30,625 bases of DNA. Origin: Chara braunii (taxonomy: Eukaryota; Streptophyta; Charophyceae; Charales; Characeae). The notes under the pieces were generated by a model. The model did no database searches and was not told the origin of the DNA. It saw nothing but the letters and a program-made list of their open reading frames with translations. The stretch covers positions 989,203-1,019,827 of the forward strand of contig BFEA01000260.1 in assembly GCA_003427395.1 (NCBI GenBank), read 5' to 3'. Shown one piece after another: positions 10,176-19,660 of the stretch (positions are counted from its first letter, which is position 1; the number at the start of each line of letters is the position of its first letter). Both the position numbers and the translations under genes were made by a program.

Positions 10176-11379
10176 ATGCTACAGAACTGTACACAATTTG
10201 CACTAAGACATTCTTTGATGCTCACCGCAGCGTAGTGCACAGACCGACTTATAATTAAACTAATTAATCGATGGTTGCGCATCAGAGAGTATATACATTT
10301 GGGTCCAACAGGTAAGTTCAGATTCCTACAAACCAAAACTATTTTACTTTGACAAGTCCGCAAACTGAAGCACAAGGAACAAAAAACAGTTCTAACTAAT
10401 GCTGTCTGTCGGATGTTAATGGATGTACATCTAACTAATCAAAATACGAATAGAATCGTTCGTTGGGTCTGTTTGCAAAATGGGATCTTGCCCAAACTTA
10501 TCACCTGGAATCTACCCCTCCCTCAATTCTTCTTGAATGTCTCTTGTCGTCAATGTCCCTGAGCGACCCAGATAGTGTGCGTGTCTAAAGGTGTGCACAC
10601 GGCCCAACCCTGTGCCCCGAGTCCTGTTGAGCTGGCCAGCCCTGCACAATATTTATCCTCGCGTGCAGCGAGCCTTACACCAACCGATTCGCTGATCAGG
10701 AGGCGTTTTTATGGACGGCCCCCGAAGTCCTTAGGAATTCTTTAACATCGCAAACAAGACGAAAATCAAAGCCAATGGAAGGTATCCCACCGATGCTTAT
10801 TTATAGACACCCGTTCCCGTCTGTCCTATAGGGCTGGCCTGCCCTTCAGAACCCCTCTACAGCGCAACGAGCAGACAAAGGACAAAGCAGCAAAGCATGC
10901 GCGCCCTACTCCCGGTGGGTTGGCAACGTGAAGATTGACGACTCTCAAGGTTGAGCGCACACGATTCCTCACATGAGAGGACTCTCAAGACAGATCACAC
11001 ATCTTCACGGTAAGAAGTGTCGAAGAGGGTAGATAAGGTTAGGTGCAACGTACCTCAAAATAGTTGCCCCCAACCACAGATATTCTCACAAGAGGACGAG
11101 GTGTTGATTGTGATGACCAGTCACTGCTTCGGCACAACCAGCATTGCACAACCGTTCCACCTCAGCATCAATCACACACCGGATAGTTCTCACCACACTG
11201 CGAACAACCAATAATGACCACATAGCCTTCCTGGCGATACCCCTCACCTCCTGGGTCGCCACTCTTGTCTCCGTCCTCCTCACTACACACGTCCCACGGC
11301 ACGGTCGCTCACCTCACACACCTCGTGCATGTACAGTATTAGGCAGAAGACAAGAGCCAGATTAGCGCACCGAACCACA
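10176..11379 (-). other. Leader (5' untranslated region) of element A
   Basis: This is about 1.2 kb between PBS and gag. It contains no conserved protein; the short ORFs have no recognisable motif. Positions 10691-10763 match 16642-16711 in B's leader (see that entry). A TATTTATAGA string lies near 10796. Confidence 0.6.
10691..10763 (-). promoter_or_regulatory. Leader block shared with element B (copy in A)
   Basis: GCTGATCAGGAGGC, then about 30 bp of weaker match, then AATTCTTTAAC and TCGCAAACAAGA occur here and at 16642-16711 with nearly equal spacing. The elements otherwise differ across most of their leaders. A cis-acting role such as packaging or translation is inference. Confidence 0.5.
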
Positions 11380-11391
11380 ACTCCGATACCA
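11380..11391 (-). other. Primer-binding site of element A
   Basis: The minus strand reads TGGTATCGGAGT, three bases inside the 5' LTR end. The common plant Ty3/copia PBS, complementary to initiator tRNA-Met, is TGGTATCAGAGC; two of twelve bases differ. Confidence 0.8.
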
Positions 11392-11394
11392 AAT

Positions 11395-12076
11395 TGCAAG
11401 GAAGATGGGCAATAGCGAACTTCAGCAATCAAACAACATCATACCATGGGACCAGATAGTCGTAACCTTGAACCAAAAGCAGAATTGCATCATGAGTTTC
11501 ACCAATTAAGAGCACACCAAAAGCTCAAAATTGACAATGCTAGAATAGTCTCATCATCATCAACGAAGAACCAATGTTGATATCCTCTCTGGCACTCGGC
11601 GCCCAGACTACGAATGGCAGATCCTATCCAGCCTAGACTACAATGTCGCTGATGACGTCAACAACTTCCCAAGTACGAGCAGACCTCGGCCGCCGCACGC
11701 GTCAAGCACCAGATATGTCTCTCGTATTACTCACAACCTCGTTCCCCAACTCACAAACGCCATTTGCACCCAAGGACCACCATGCGCCCCATCCAGCATA
11801 CAGCAGCGCAGCTTGGCTATGGTTGCCTGCTCCTTCCAGCTCGCCCGTGAGCGCGTGAGCCTGGCAGGCGATAGTGCAGCAGCGCTTGCGCACAAAGAAG
11901 CCAGTGTCCTAATGTCAAATGCGTAGGCTGGCCCTTTCCTAAATGGAAGTGGCAAGCCTGCTTGCAAGCAGCCTGGCTGTGTTGGGCCCCTGGCCAGAAG
12001 CTTCTGGTAGGCCTAGGGAGGCTGAGCCTCAGACCAAACGAATCAAGCCCAGCGCCACCGACAGTTACCCGTGCCA
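11395..12076 (-). repeat. 5' LTR of element A (truncated at its start)
   Basis: It matches 3609-4274 along its length and ends CTTGCA before the PBS. Compared with the 3' LTR it lacks the first ~253 bp, so the promoter end of the LTR may be gone. The break coincides with a 40-bp tandem duplication in B. Confidence 0.87.
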
Positions 12077-12082
12077 AACTAC

Positions 12083-12162
12083 CACTATTGGGGACGCATA
12101 ATCGATCACCTACATTAATCTTCACTATTGGGGACGCATAATCGATCACCTACATTAATCTT
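12083..12162. repeat. Perfect 40-bp tandem duplication at the A/B junction
   Basis: Two identical 40-bp units, 12083-12122 and 12123-12162, encode the same NVGDRLCVPN region of B's pol on the minus strand and shift the frame. They abut the truncated 5' LTR of A and the deletion in B's integrase. Confidence 0.95.
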
Positions 12163-13150
12163 CTCAAACAACAACCCATCTGTAGTGCGGCAATTTGGTT
12201 CGAACTCTGGAGACTGTCTAGCTCTCTTGAGGAGGTCACTATAAATAGGGTCATGTGCATAAGATTCTTCGACTTTCTGTAGCAGGTCTCTCCCTATGTT
12301 CAAATAATGTACTATTCTTCCAAAGCAATCAGCTCTTCTACTTAGAGCGTCCGCAACTACATTGTACTTTCCATTGATTGCCTGGACCTCAAAGTCAAAT
12401 TGGTCTATCTCTGCGGCCCACCTAGTATGCTTAGGTGTCATCTTGGCCTGCTTCTTCAACCACCTCAATGTCTCGTGGTCTAAGTAGACTTTGAAGTGCC
12501 TCCCCAGCAAGTAGTACTTTCAGTGGTCTAGTGCTTGCCTGAGAGTGTAGAGTTCCCTCTCATAGGTAGATGTCGCTACCTTCTCTGAAGGCATCCTAAC
12601 AGACATGATCTCTACGGGTCTATACCCATTGCCATCATCCTGCTGTAAGACAACACCTATACCATACTGACTGGCATCACAAGTGACAACAAAGGGCATA
12701 GATGGATCGGTTACCTTAAGGACGGGGTACTCTATCAAGGCCCGCTTCAACTTCTTCAGGGCTGACGTACAATCTCTATCCCACTCCCAGATCGCTACTT
12801 TCTTTAGCAATCTGTGAAGGGGTGCAGCGATGGTAGAGAAGTTCGTCACGAACTTCCTATAGTAATTTGCTAGGCCTAGAAACGACAGCAACTCTGTCAA
12901 TGTGCGGGGCGTTGGCCAATCTCTGATCGGTGCTATCTTGTCGTCCTTGGGTTTTATGCCATCTCCATGTAAGACGTGGCCCAAGTACAAAACCTGTCTC
13001 TTGGCCCACTCGCACTTCTTCGCGTTGATCTTGAAATTAACTTCTCTCAGCTTTTCCAAGACCTGCTGTAGATGACCCTCATGCTCTTGGAGGGTCTTGC
13101 TAAATACTAGAACGTCATCTAGATATACAATGATAAATCTATCTTACCAC
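12163..13150 (-). pseudogene. Element B reverse transcriptase C-terminal half and RNase H
   Basis: The region begins with a TAG-broken start, then FIIVYLDDVLVFSKT (YLDD intact), KCEWAKRQVLYLGHV, FLGLANYYRKFV, and RNase H residues in TCDASQYGIGVVL, STYERELYTL, YLDHETLRW and VVADALSRR. All four acidic positions are present. One in-frame stop at 12520-12522 sits where Trp of the DHW motif is expected. It ends with TDGLLFEKINVGDRLCVPN, the lead-in to integrase, where the 40-bp duplication and then element A's LTR intrude. With 13144-13692 it forms one RT. Confidence 0.9.
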
Positions 13151-13692
13151 GGTCTAAACAAATTGTTCATGCAGCGCTGGAACGTGCCTGGTCCAAAGGG
13201 CATCACAATAAACTCGTAGTGCCCATATCTACTCCGAAACGTCGTCTTATAATGATCATCAGGATGCACCTCTATCTGATGATAGCCAGACTTGCAGTCC
13301 TGCACCCGATCTAACATATCATCTATACGGGGCAATGTTTCAACATTCTTTATGGTGACGGCATTAAGACCCCTATAGTCAATGCACATTTGAAGCTCTC
13401 CCTCCTCGTTGGGGACAAACAGAACAGGTGCTCCAAACGAAGATGAACTGGGCCTAATCCAACCCTTCTCGAGGAGCTCATCTAACTGCTTGCAATACTC
13501 CTCTAGCTCCCTTGGAGACATTCTATAGATGGCCCCCTTAGCAATCCTACTGCCAGACTCCATCTCAAGACGATGCTGGATTGGTTGTGGTACTTGTAGG
13601 TGGCTCAAACAAATCGGCATACTCTTCCAGCAGCTTGGGAATAACTGGGTTAGTGGGTTCCTCTCCCTTAGGCTCGGTGACAGGCCTAACAT
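13144..13692 (-). pseudogene. Element B reverse transcriptase, N-terminal half with two deletions
   Basis: The sequence shows [53 protein letters not shown] and RIDDMLDRVQ. It then jumps to DCKSGYHQIEV. About seven residues, including the catalytic Asp of RT motif A (FSKIDL in relatives), are missing near 13291-13300. Further on, the FGLxNAPGTF motif is shortened to FGPGTF near 13190-13195, losing about four residues in frame. Both deletions keep the frame but should abolish polymerase activity. A TAA/TAG interruption follows at FRPW. Confidence 0.9.
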
Positions 13693-14251
13693 AGGCTACA
13701 AGAACCTGTTCTTCTAATTGCTCCTTCTTCATTGATGGCGCGAACGCGGGAGCACTGAGACAACAATGTGCCACAGGGTTCTCTACTCCTGACACATGGA
13801 ACAGGCGAGCAGTCTTAACTTCGCCTAATGGGCTAGGGAGCCTACACTCGTGCTCTCTCAGATGGAGTGTGGACCCTGTTGCCTCTCCCCAGTCCATTCC
13901 TAGGACCATATCGAATGGGAGATTATCCTCTACAAGGAGAGTTAGGGAATGAAGAACTCCCTCTACCTTCCCATCTTTCTCTAGGCGAAAATATGCCTAG
14001 ACTCCCTCGACGTAATCCTCGACTCACATAGTGCAATTGTCTGCGAGGATACTGACTATGGGATCTGGTAGCCTTTGGACTTTCAAATTCAGCTTAAGCT
14101 TTTGCAGCGCTTTCCTGCTGATATAACTGCGAGTCGCCCCACTATCTATTACAGCCCCTACTCGGCCTTTGAAAACCTCTACATCTACTAAAACTACCTG
14201 TCCTTTACCATCTTTCTTCATCTTGGCCCAAGCCGGCATCCTCTCCTTCAA
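13565..14251 (-). pseudogene. Element B retropepsin and linker to RT
   Basis: The aspartic protease signature is intact: GAVIDSGATRSYISRKAL. It is followed by the flap-side region and MVLGMDWG, the second conserved block. A TAG at 14024-14026 and another stop near 13997 cut the frame between the two blocks. The linker contains LLEEYADLFEPPT, as upstream of RT in related elements. The protein would process Gag-Pol inside particles. Confidence 0.88.
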
Positions 14252-14439
14252 CTCTTCTGCCAGACCTGTGAGGGAAGTGCCTAGAGAGACTCTAACACAC
14301 GCAGTCTCTCGACAACTACCCAGACACTAGCCAGCAACCTCTGCCATAGACACATGTGGTTTGGGAGTTTCTCTATGGTGCGCGCACTCTTCTCCACATG
14401 GTCTAGGGGTATGGGCAATTGCGACCCCTACCAGCAGTT

Positions 14440-16481
14440 GCCTTTTGCTGCCTCTGCAGCAGCTCGCCTGGCTTCTCTATACTGGGGGCAGTATTTAAAG
14501 ATGTGCCCCGGATCACCGCAATAAATGCACTGATCCGCGTCTATTCTCCTTTGAAACAAAGTTTGTTCTAGTCCCAGCGATTCCCAGGTCTGCCTTGCAG
14601 CAGGTCAGGGTGCCATTCACCCCTCCTGGGAGGTGATCGGTTGAAATGAGAGCCGTTTTGCGGGGGACCTTGACCCCTGCCTCCCTCTTTGCAGTTACTT
14701 CTGCCACCAACCCCCTGTCCCCAACCACCGGAGGCCTGGCCCCTTGGCCCTGGCCTCCTGCTCTTCCTTGCAGCCTTCCTCCAACCACGACAGCAGCGTA
14801 AGTCCTCCCTTGACCATTGACATTGTCCTCCTCCTCTAGGCCCCACTCTATCTGACTATATGGGACCTCTTCCATACCACCCTCATCCAAAGTAAGGATC
14901 AAATGATCCTTGGCCCTGACTTGGCCAGAGATGGTACGGCCCTTCCATTTTTGGCCCTTGTCCAAGTCCTTGTGCCAGAAGGTAGATGCTAACATGGATT
15001 GGGTTTCGAACCTCACTACTTCCCTACGCAAGGTATCATAGGACATAGTAGACTCCTTGCTCTTCTCAAAGAAATGCCCACGCAAGGGCTCGGGCATGGC
15101 ACGATAAAACAGTTGGACCAGTTCGGTCTCAGTGACCCCATGGCCAGGGACGGCAACAACTCGTCCATAACTCCCTTGAGTGCCCTGACACTCTTCCACT
15201 GGCGAGAGTGGACGGTTTGCAGTTTTTCAAAGGCTCTAATCCCTTTAATGGTGTCGACAAGTCTCTCACGAAATAACTTGAAAAATTCGTTGAGAGGGGT
15301 AATCATGGAGTAAGCTACCATATCGTTTTCGCACTTAGCTGCAAGGGCGAGTGATCGGGCGAAGCTCACTGCTTCATCTTTCAGAGCATAGAAAGCGATA
15401 ATAACTTACTCCTTAGGCAAGATCTTTTTAAGGTGAACATAAGAGTTAATGTTCGCCAAACAGTTGTCAAAATTTTCCCCCTTCTTCCCACTGTAGGAAT
15501 CACGGAACTTAACTTTGACTGGGTCTCTACAGGAATGTGCTTCTTCCTCCTTTGGAATTGCCAATTTGGCGCCCTCTATGGCGCCTGTGCAAAATCACTC
15601 TGTGCTTTCCATCCTTGCTTTCACCTTTGTGCCTACGTGCATCATCATCTCACGTGCGAATTCTCTAAAACCCAATCGTATAGACCGCAAGGCTACATCC
15701 TGACCCCTCGCAAATTGGAACTGCTCTTCTTGAGCCTTCGCAAGGAGTTCTATATTTCTAGCCATGACCTCCATTTTTCCCGCAAGTCTGTCTGTGCCTC
15801 CATCTGCGTTCTTTGCTCTTTCACCACCTCCAACTCTTTTGCCACCTTGTTTGCCGCGTCCATTCGTTTTTCTTTTCCTTGGTCAAGCGCAATTTCCACT
15901 CCAACTTCTTTTCTCTTCAATCGTCTGTCGACGTAGGGGGTCCTCTTTTGCGTCTAGTTCCCTTATTACTGCCTCTTGTTCTGCCCTGGAAACATATATC
16001 ATCGCTTCCTCTTCTTCGCCCAGGGACAGATTAGCAACCCATTATGAGACCTTCTCCAACCAGGGGTCCTCCTTCTTCGTGCCACTGGACTCCCCTCTTT
16101 CTGTTGTCACTTCTCTTATCAAGGGGATTTATTTTGCTACCTCTTCTTCTTCTTCTTCTTTTACCGCCTTTAACCTTTCTTCTTCCTCCTTCAACTTCTC
16201 CAATCCTCCTCCAACTTCTTCTTCGCGGCCTGCACCTCCTGTAAAGCCAACTTTTTGGCCTGCTTCACCAATTCCCTCTTCTCCTTCTTGGCCTTCTGCT
16301 CGACCAAAATCTTTGCAGCCTCCTCCTCCTACTCCTTGGTGTGAGGAGTGGGGCCAGTACCACCCCTTGTCTCAACTCTACATGTAAACGTGTTCCAGAA
16401 GCCTAATGCAAACAAGAGACGCCAGAGGGTTCCCCAGAGGGAGAACCCCACGAGCAAGTCATACATAGGGTAGTAATCCAT
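14440..16481 (-). pseudogene. Element B Gag with long acidic/coiled-coil N terminus
   Basis: The likely start is the ATG at 16481, in a good plant context (CACCATGG). The first 30 residues hold a Trp/Leu/Phe-rich hydrophobic stretch (LLVGFSLWGTLWRLLFAL). A Glu/Lys/Ala-rich coiled-coil-like part follows (KREKRELVKQAKKL-type, then LGEEEEAMIYVSRAEQ), then a region with VKFRDSYSGKKGENFDN, a capsid domain (FARSLALAAKC, FYRAMPEPLRGHFFEK) and a CCHC knuckle CIYCGDPGHIFKYC near 14480-14530. Stops occur near 16326, 16110 and 15577, and frameshifts near 16210, 15900, 15160 and 14560. Plus-strand ORFs over it (15433-16387) are antisense shadows. A membrane role for the hydrophobic start is inference. 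Confidence 0.82.
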
Positions 16482-16641
16482 GGTGATAGGTGCACGACAA
16501 GGGACTGTCCCACTCCTTAGACCTACCAACTGATTGACTGACTGACTGACTCTCTAAGAACTACAAAATCCCTTTGGGACCATGTCAGCTACGGTCTCTA
16601 GCCTAGACCTATTGCTAAAGTTGTCACTACAGGACTTTACT

Positions 16642-16711
16642 GCTGATCAGGAGGCATTTAAGGAGATCCCCCCTAACTCCTCAAGAATTCTTTAACGTCG
16701 CAAACAAGATG
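16642..16711 (-). promoter_or_regulatory. Leader block shared with element A (copy in B)
   Basis: It pairs with 10691-10763: GCTGATCAGGAGGC at one end and AATTCTTTAAC plus TCGCAAACAAGA at the other. It lies about 160-230 bp upstream of the gag ATG here, and about 520-590 bp upstream in A. Confidence 0.5.
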
Positions 16712-17056
16712 ACGCGATCAGCAAGTCCTCTAAAGACTTAGACAACTGGTTGTGCACCCCACAACTCGGATTTTGGGCCAACCATGCCACACTAAGCAGC
16801 CTGCTGGTCAGTACCTGTCCTTGGGAGGGTTAGTCGTCCGGGACGTGTCAGTCCTCAGACATGGACAGCATCCCTACTCATCCCGTGTGGGTTTGGTCAA
16901 CACAGCTCTACGACCTCATACACGGAGTTCCTATCACCTGGACAGAAGAGACTCGATGCAGAAAGAAGAGAAAGATAGACTCGGCAAGTACCATGGGGTG
17001 AGTGCACATCCATAGGGCGAGGGGATAGGTTGAAGGCTTGGCAAGAGTATACCAAC

Positions 17057-17247
17057 GTTGGTCAACACTGGTCAAATTTCGATCAACGCCTTGGTCATCG
17101 TCGGTCAACACCTCAATCAACTCCCAAGTCCACCCTGGTCAACCCTGATCAACACCTCGGTCAACCCCAATCAAGACCTCGGTCAAACCCAGTCAAGACC
17201 TCGGTCAACACCTTGGTCAACACCGGTCAACGCGTCGGTCAACGCTT
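17057..17247. repeat. GGTCAA (TTGACC) short-repeat array
   Basis: About fifteen GGTCAA-type hexamers (GGTCAA, GATCAA, AATCAA, AGTCAA) are spaced 10-22 bp apart, many followed by CACCTC or GACCTC. On the element's strand each GGTCAA reads TTGACC, the core of the W-box bound by WRKY factors. The array is visible directly; a regulatory function is inferred. Confidence 0.85.
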
Positions 17248-17252
17248 AACTC

Positions 17253-17460
17253 GGCTATGGCTGCCGGCCCCTTCTCCCTCACCAACCTTCACTTCCCTCC
17301 TCTCTCCTTCCTTCCTTCTTTTTTCACCCTGGCTATGGCTTCTCTCTCGTTCGTCCGTTCTTTCTCTTCCTCCATTATGGTTTCTCTCTCCTTCTTTGTC
17401 CCTTCTTGCTCCTCCTCGACTATGGCTTCTCTCTCTGTGTCTGAGCTCGACGGCTATGGC
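17253..17460. repeat. Degenerate ~40-bp repeats beginning TATGG
   Basis: CTATGGC or TATGG occurs at about 17255, 17335, 17376, 17421 and 17455; three of these are followed by TTCTCTCTC-like sequence. Spacing after the first is about 34-45 bp. The unit belongs to the CTATGGC motif that recurs through the window. Confidence 0.6.
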
Positions 17461-17498
17461 CGCCACCTTCTTCCTTGAACCGCACAACCAATCTTGTA

Positions 17499-17501
17499 TC
17501 G

Positions 17502-17557
<56 letters not shown>

Positions 17558-17558
17558 N

Positions 17559-17634
<76 letters not shown>

Positions 17635-17657
17635 CCTCTCTCCCCCTCTCTCTCTCT
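17499..17657. repeat. (CT)n microsatellite with one N
   Basis: A long CT dinucleotide run with a single unresolved base at 17558 and C-rich breaks near 17632-17648. Its length in the assembly is probably unreliable. It lies in element B's leader. Confidence 0.97.
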
Positions 17658-17803
17658 TCGTCGTCGTTGTCTTTGCAGGTGCGCGGCGCCTTCCTCCAGT
17701 GGCAAGGCTATGGCGGACCCTTCTTCCTTGATGGCGCGACTACTGCTTTGGTGCCTCTCTTCCTCCTTGAAGACAACGATGGCGCGTGGAACAGCGGGAA
17801 CCT

Positions 17804-17815
17804 GCTCTCATACCA
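17804..17815 (-). other. Primer-binding site of element B
   Basis: The minus strand reads TGGTATGAGAGC, one base different from the common initiator-tRNA-Met PBS TGGTATCAGAGC, and lies directly inside the 5' LTR. Confidence 0.85.
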
Positions 17816-17816
17816 A

Positions 17817-18746
17817 GGCAATCAGACCCGTCTTCTTTCTCTTTCCGCATGCATGCAAACAGATGGCAATCCACACTGGCTCCAGGCGCCCATACAAAGC
17901 TCAAAGATGTTAAGGCTGAGAACACAGTTCAAATGCAAACTCGCTTCAAATTGGCTATGGCGCCTGACCGCCTACACATCACCCTTCGACCCTGTATTCA
18001 CACGCACTCTACTTTGGATCTCCCTGGATGTCCTATGCACTCTCACTCTGTACCACACACACACACACTCACACATGCGCCACTAGCTAACGCTAACTAT
18101 GGCAGTTATGGCCGCCTTCTACCAACTAACTACAAGCAGCGAAGGCCGCTCTATCTCCCTCGCAGCCCACTTCGACTTCGGGCATCTGCAGACCACCTCG
18201 GACAAGACGCTCGGGCAGCGCTTCCGCATGGCTCACGCAGAATGAATGAATGGCTGGACGCTGCCTCTTGATTTATACTTCGGTTGGTTGCTGGTCTGCT
18301 CCTTTCCACCAGGCCCAGGGTACACACAGTCCCACATTGTACTTGCTGACTGGACAACGTGAGACTGGGACTGGGCACCGCTGACTAAGCAAAGTTGGGC
18401 TACCCACTTGCCCACTTGCCTCTGGTCAAACGTGAGCAACGCTCGAAAGGCAAGTTCCGGAACATCCGGAAGTCTGTGGACTTGGTCTTTTGGGACTGTA
18501 GCAGCTAAGACCATGACCTTTCAGAGCTGCAACAACTACGACCCCTACACAGATATGACCCCTACTCGACAGACCTAAGGTTCAAAACCCGACAGCTACA
18601 CAGACCTACGACAGACAACAGTCATCTACCAAGACACAGGTCATGGGTTCAAACACACAGGAGTCTACTTGGTACTGTACACAGGTGAGGTAAGGCCTAG
18701 GGATCGAGCCCTGGAATCTGCATCTGCTACTGCAAAGACCATTTCA
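17817..18746 (-). repeat. 5' LTR of element B
   Basis: It starts TGAAATGG at 18746 on the minus strand and matches the 3' LTR at both ends. Its end reads ATTGCC rather than ATTGCA, a probable mutation of the terminal CA. It contains about 350-380 bp (roughly 18115-18490) absent from the 3' LTR, and a (CA)n run near 18053-18069. Confidence 0.88.
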
Positions 18747-18749
18747 GCT

Positions 18750-19440
18750 AACTGCCAAAGTCAAAAAATTTTCTTTTTTTCGGACCTTCTTCCTTAGCGC
18801 AATTTCGTTTGTTGGAAAAACGCAAATTCCGAAATAGCACAGCATCTGAAATTTCCGATTCTCGTTTTTCTTGAATTTCGGAATTTTGTTTATGATAAAT
18901 CCGAAGTAAATTTTTTCAGAATATTTCGCGTTTATTCGTTATTTCTGGACTATTTGTTTCGGAGATTCACAATTATCAGTCGCTTATTTATACAGAAATT
19001 TTTTGGAATCTTTCTTTTTGCGTTGATTTTTCATTCACTCATTTCAATGGTAACAGGAAAATTCAAAGTTAACTATTTTTCCATTATTTTAATATATTTA
19101 AAGATTGTCAAAATTATTATGGAAAAATCTGTCTTTCGCAGTTAAGTTCCGGGATTGTTTCGCAATCTGACATTTTGCAGCGCATCTCTCATCTGAATTA
19201 ATTCCGAATATTTTTAATTTTCGGAATCCTCAAACTTGCGGAAAATTTTTCGCAGTTCCATTAATATTCATTATTATTATTCATCATTTGCAGTCTGAAA
19301 TTCGAAAATTTTTCATTCCTTGTGTATTTCGGATTTCAGGAAGGGGATTGGGAGACCTACTGAACTTGCAATTTTGAGTTTTTTTTCAAATTATTATTTT
19401 CTCGAATTTCTTTGTGCAAAGTTCAAACTTTTCTTTTTGA
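18750..19440 (+). other. AT-rich segment with recurring TTCCGAA/TTCGGAA motifs
   Basis: About 690 bp have strikingly low GC compared with both sides. TTCCGAAT, TTTCGGA, ATTCCGAAAT and similar strings recur throughout. No coding signal is present (the 63-aa and 77-aa ORFs are AT-rich chance frames). It lies between the 5' LTR of B and C's leader, and may be C leader or unrelated sequence that B entered. Confidence 0.7.
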
Positions 19441-19556
19441 TTAGTGGCTCCTTATCTGGGCATTTGTGCCCACCTACCCCATCTATGCTGTTGCACCCTC
19501 TTTTCTTCCCTTCTCCATCTGTCTACGGGTACTCCCTACTGCGGCATGGGTAAGTT

Positions 19557-19620
19557 GCCACATCAGCAGGCCACGTCAGCAGGGACACGTCAGACGACAG
19601 CCGTGCCACGTCAGCAACCC
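19557..19620 (+). promoter_or_regulatory. CACGTCAGCA repeat array upstream of gag C
   Basis: CCACATCAGCA, CCACGTCAGCA, ACACGTCAGAC and CCACGTCAGCA occur within 64 bp, ending about 40 bp before the gag ATG. CACGTC/GACGTG is an ACGT-core element of the type bound by plant bZIP factors. A regulatory role is inferred; it could also be a transcribed leader repeat. Confidence 0.6.
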
Positions 19621-19660
19621 CTCGGCCTGGTCTATGCTCACGCGTTCTCAGACAGCCGTC

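Larger units (their letters stand above)
3609..12076 (-). mobile_element. Ty3/Gypsy LTR retrotransposon A, nested in element B
   Basis: Direct LTRs at 11395-12076 (5', truncated) and 3609-4527 (3') enclose a minus-strand set: PBS 11380-11391, leader, gag, CCHC knuckle, protease, RT, RNase H, integrase, chromodomain-like tail and PPT. The element interrupts B's pol: RNase H and the start of the integrase N-terminal region lie above it, the end of the integrase core below. In the first 290 bp of LTR I count about 20 differences, mostly transitions, so it is not very recent. The 5' LTR lacks about 253 bp present in the 3' LTR, and about 450 bp of B's integrase are missing at the same junction. 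One deletion explains both, and also the missing target-site duplication. Confidence 0.9.
16482..17803 (-). other. Leader of element B
   Basis: This is a 1.3-kb leader between PBS and gag, made largely of short repeats: the block shared with A (16642-16711), a GGTCAA array (17057-17247), TATGGC-type repeats (17253-17460) and a long (CT)n tract (17499-17657). I see no conserved ORF. The long Ser/Leu ORFs here come from simple sequence. Confidence 0.65.
1925..18746 (-). mobile_element. Ty3/Gypsy LTR retrotransposon B, chromovirus-like, split by element A
   Basis: Two similar LTRs bound the element: 17817-18746 (5') and 1925-2510 (3'). Reading on the minus strand from the 5' LTR come a tRNA-Met-type PBS, a 1.3-kb leader, gag with a CCHC knuckle, protease, RT, RNase H, then element A at 3609-12076, then the rest of integrase with a chromodomain-like tail, a PPT and the 3' LTR. 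The order PR-RT-RH-IN is that of Ty3/Gypsy. Frameshifts, stops and deletions run through gag and pol, so it is not autonomous. I find no convincing target-site duplication (ACCTA on the left, GCTAA on the right). The two LTRs differ by an indel of roughly 350 bp plus point changes. Confidence 0.88.

Noticed and set aside
3604-12081. Target-site duplication of element A (CCAAT on the left)
   Set aside because: No CCAAT follows the right LTR; a deletion has removed that edge.
15433-16387. Long plus-strand ORFs (167 and 207 aa, Ser/Pro/Leu-rich)
   Set aside because: Antisense to the Glu/Lys-rich part of Gag B; the minus strand shows the conserved Gag features.
17030-18086. Plus-strand ORFs of 233, 203 and 139 aa
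   Set aside because: Mostly Ser-Leu repeats from the (CT)n tract and an unresolved base; they cross the leader, PBS and LTR of element B.
1920-18751. Target-site duplication of element B
   Set aside because: The flanking five bases (ACCTA and GCTAA) do not match convincingly.
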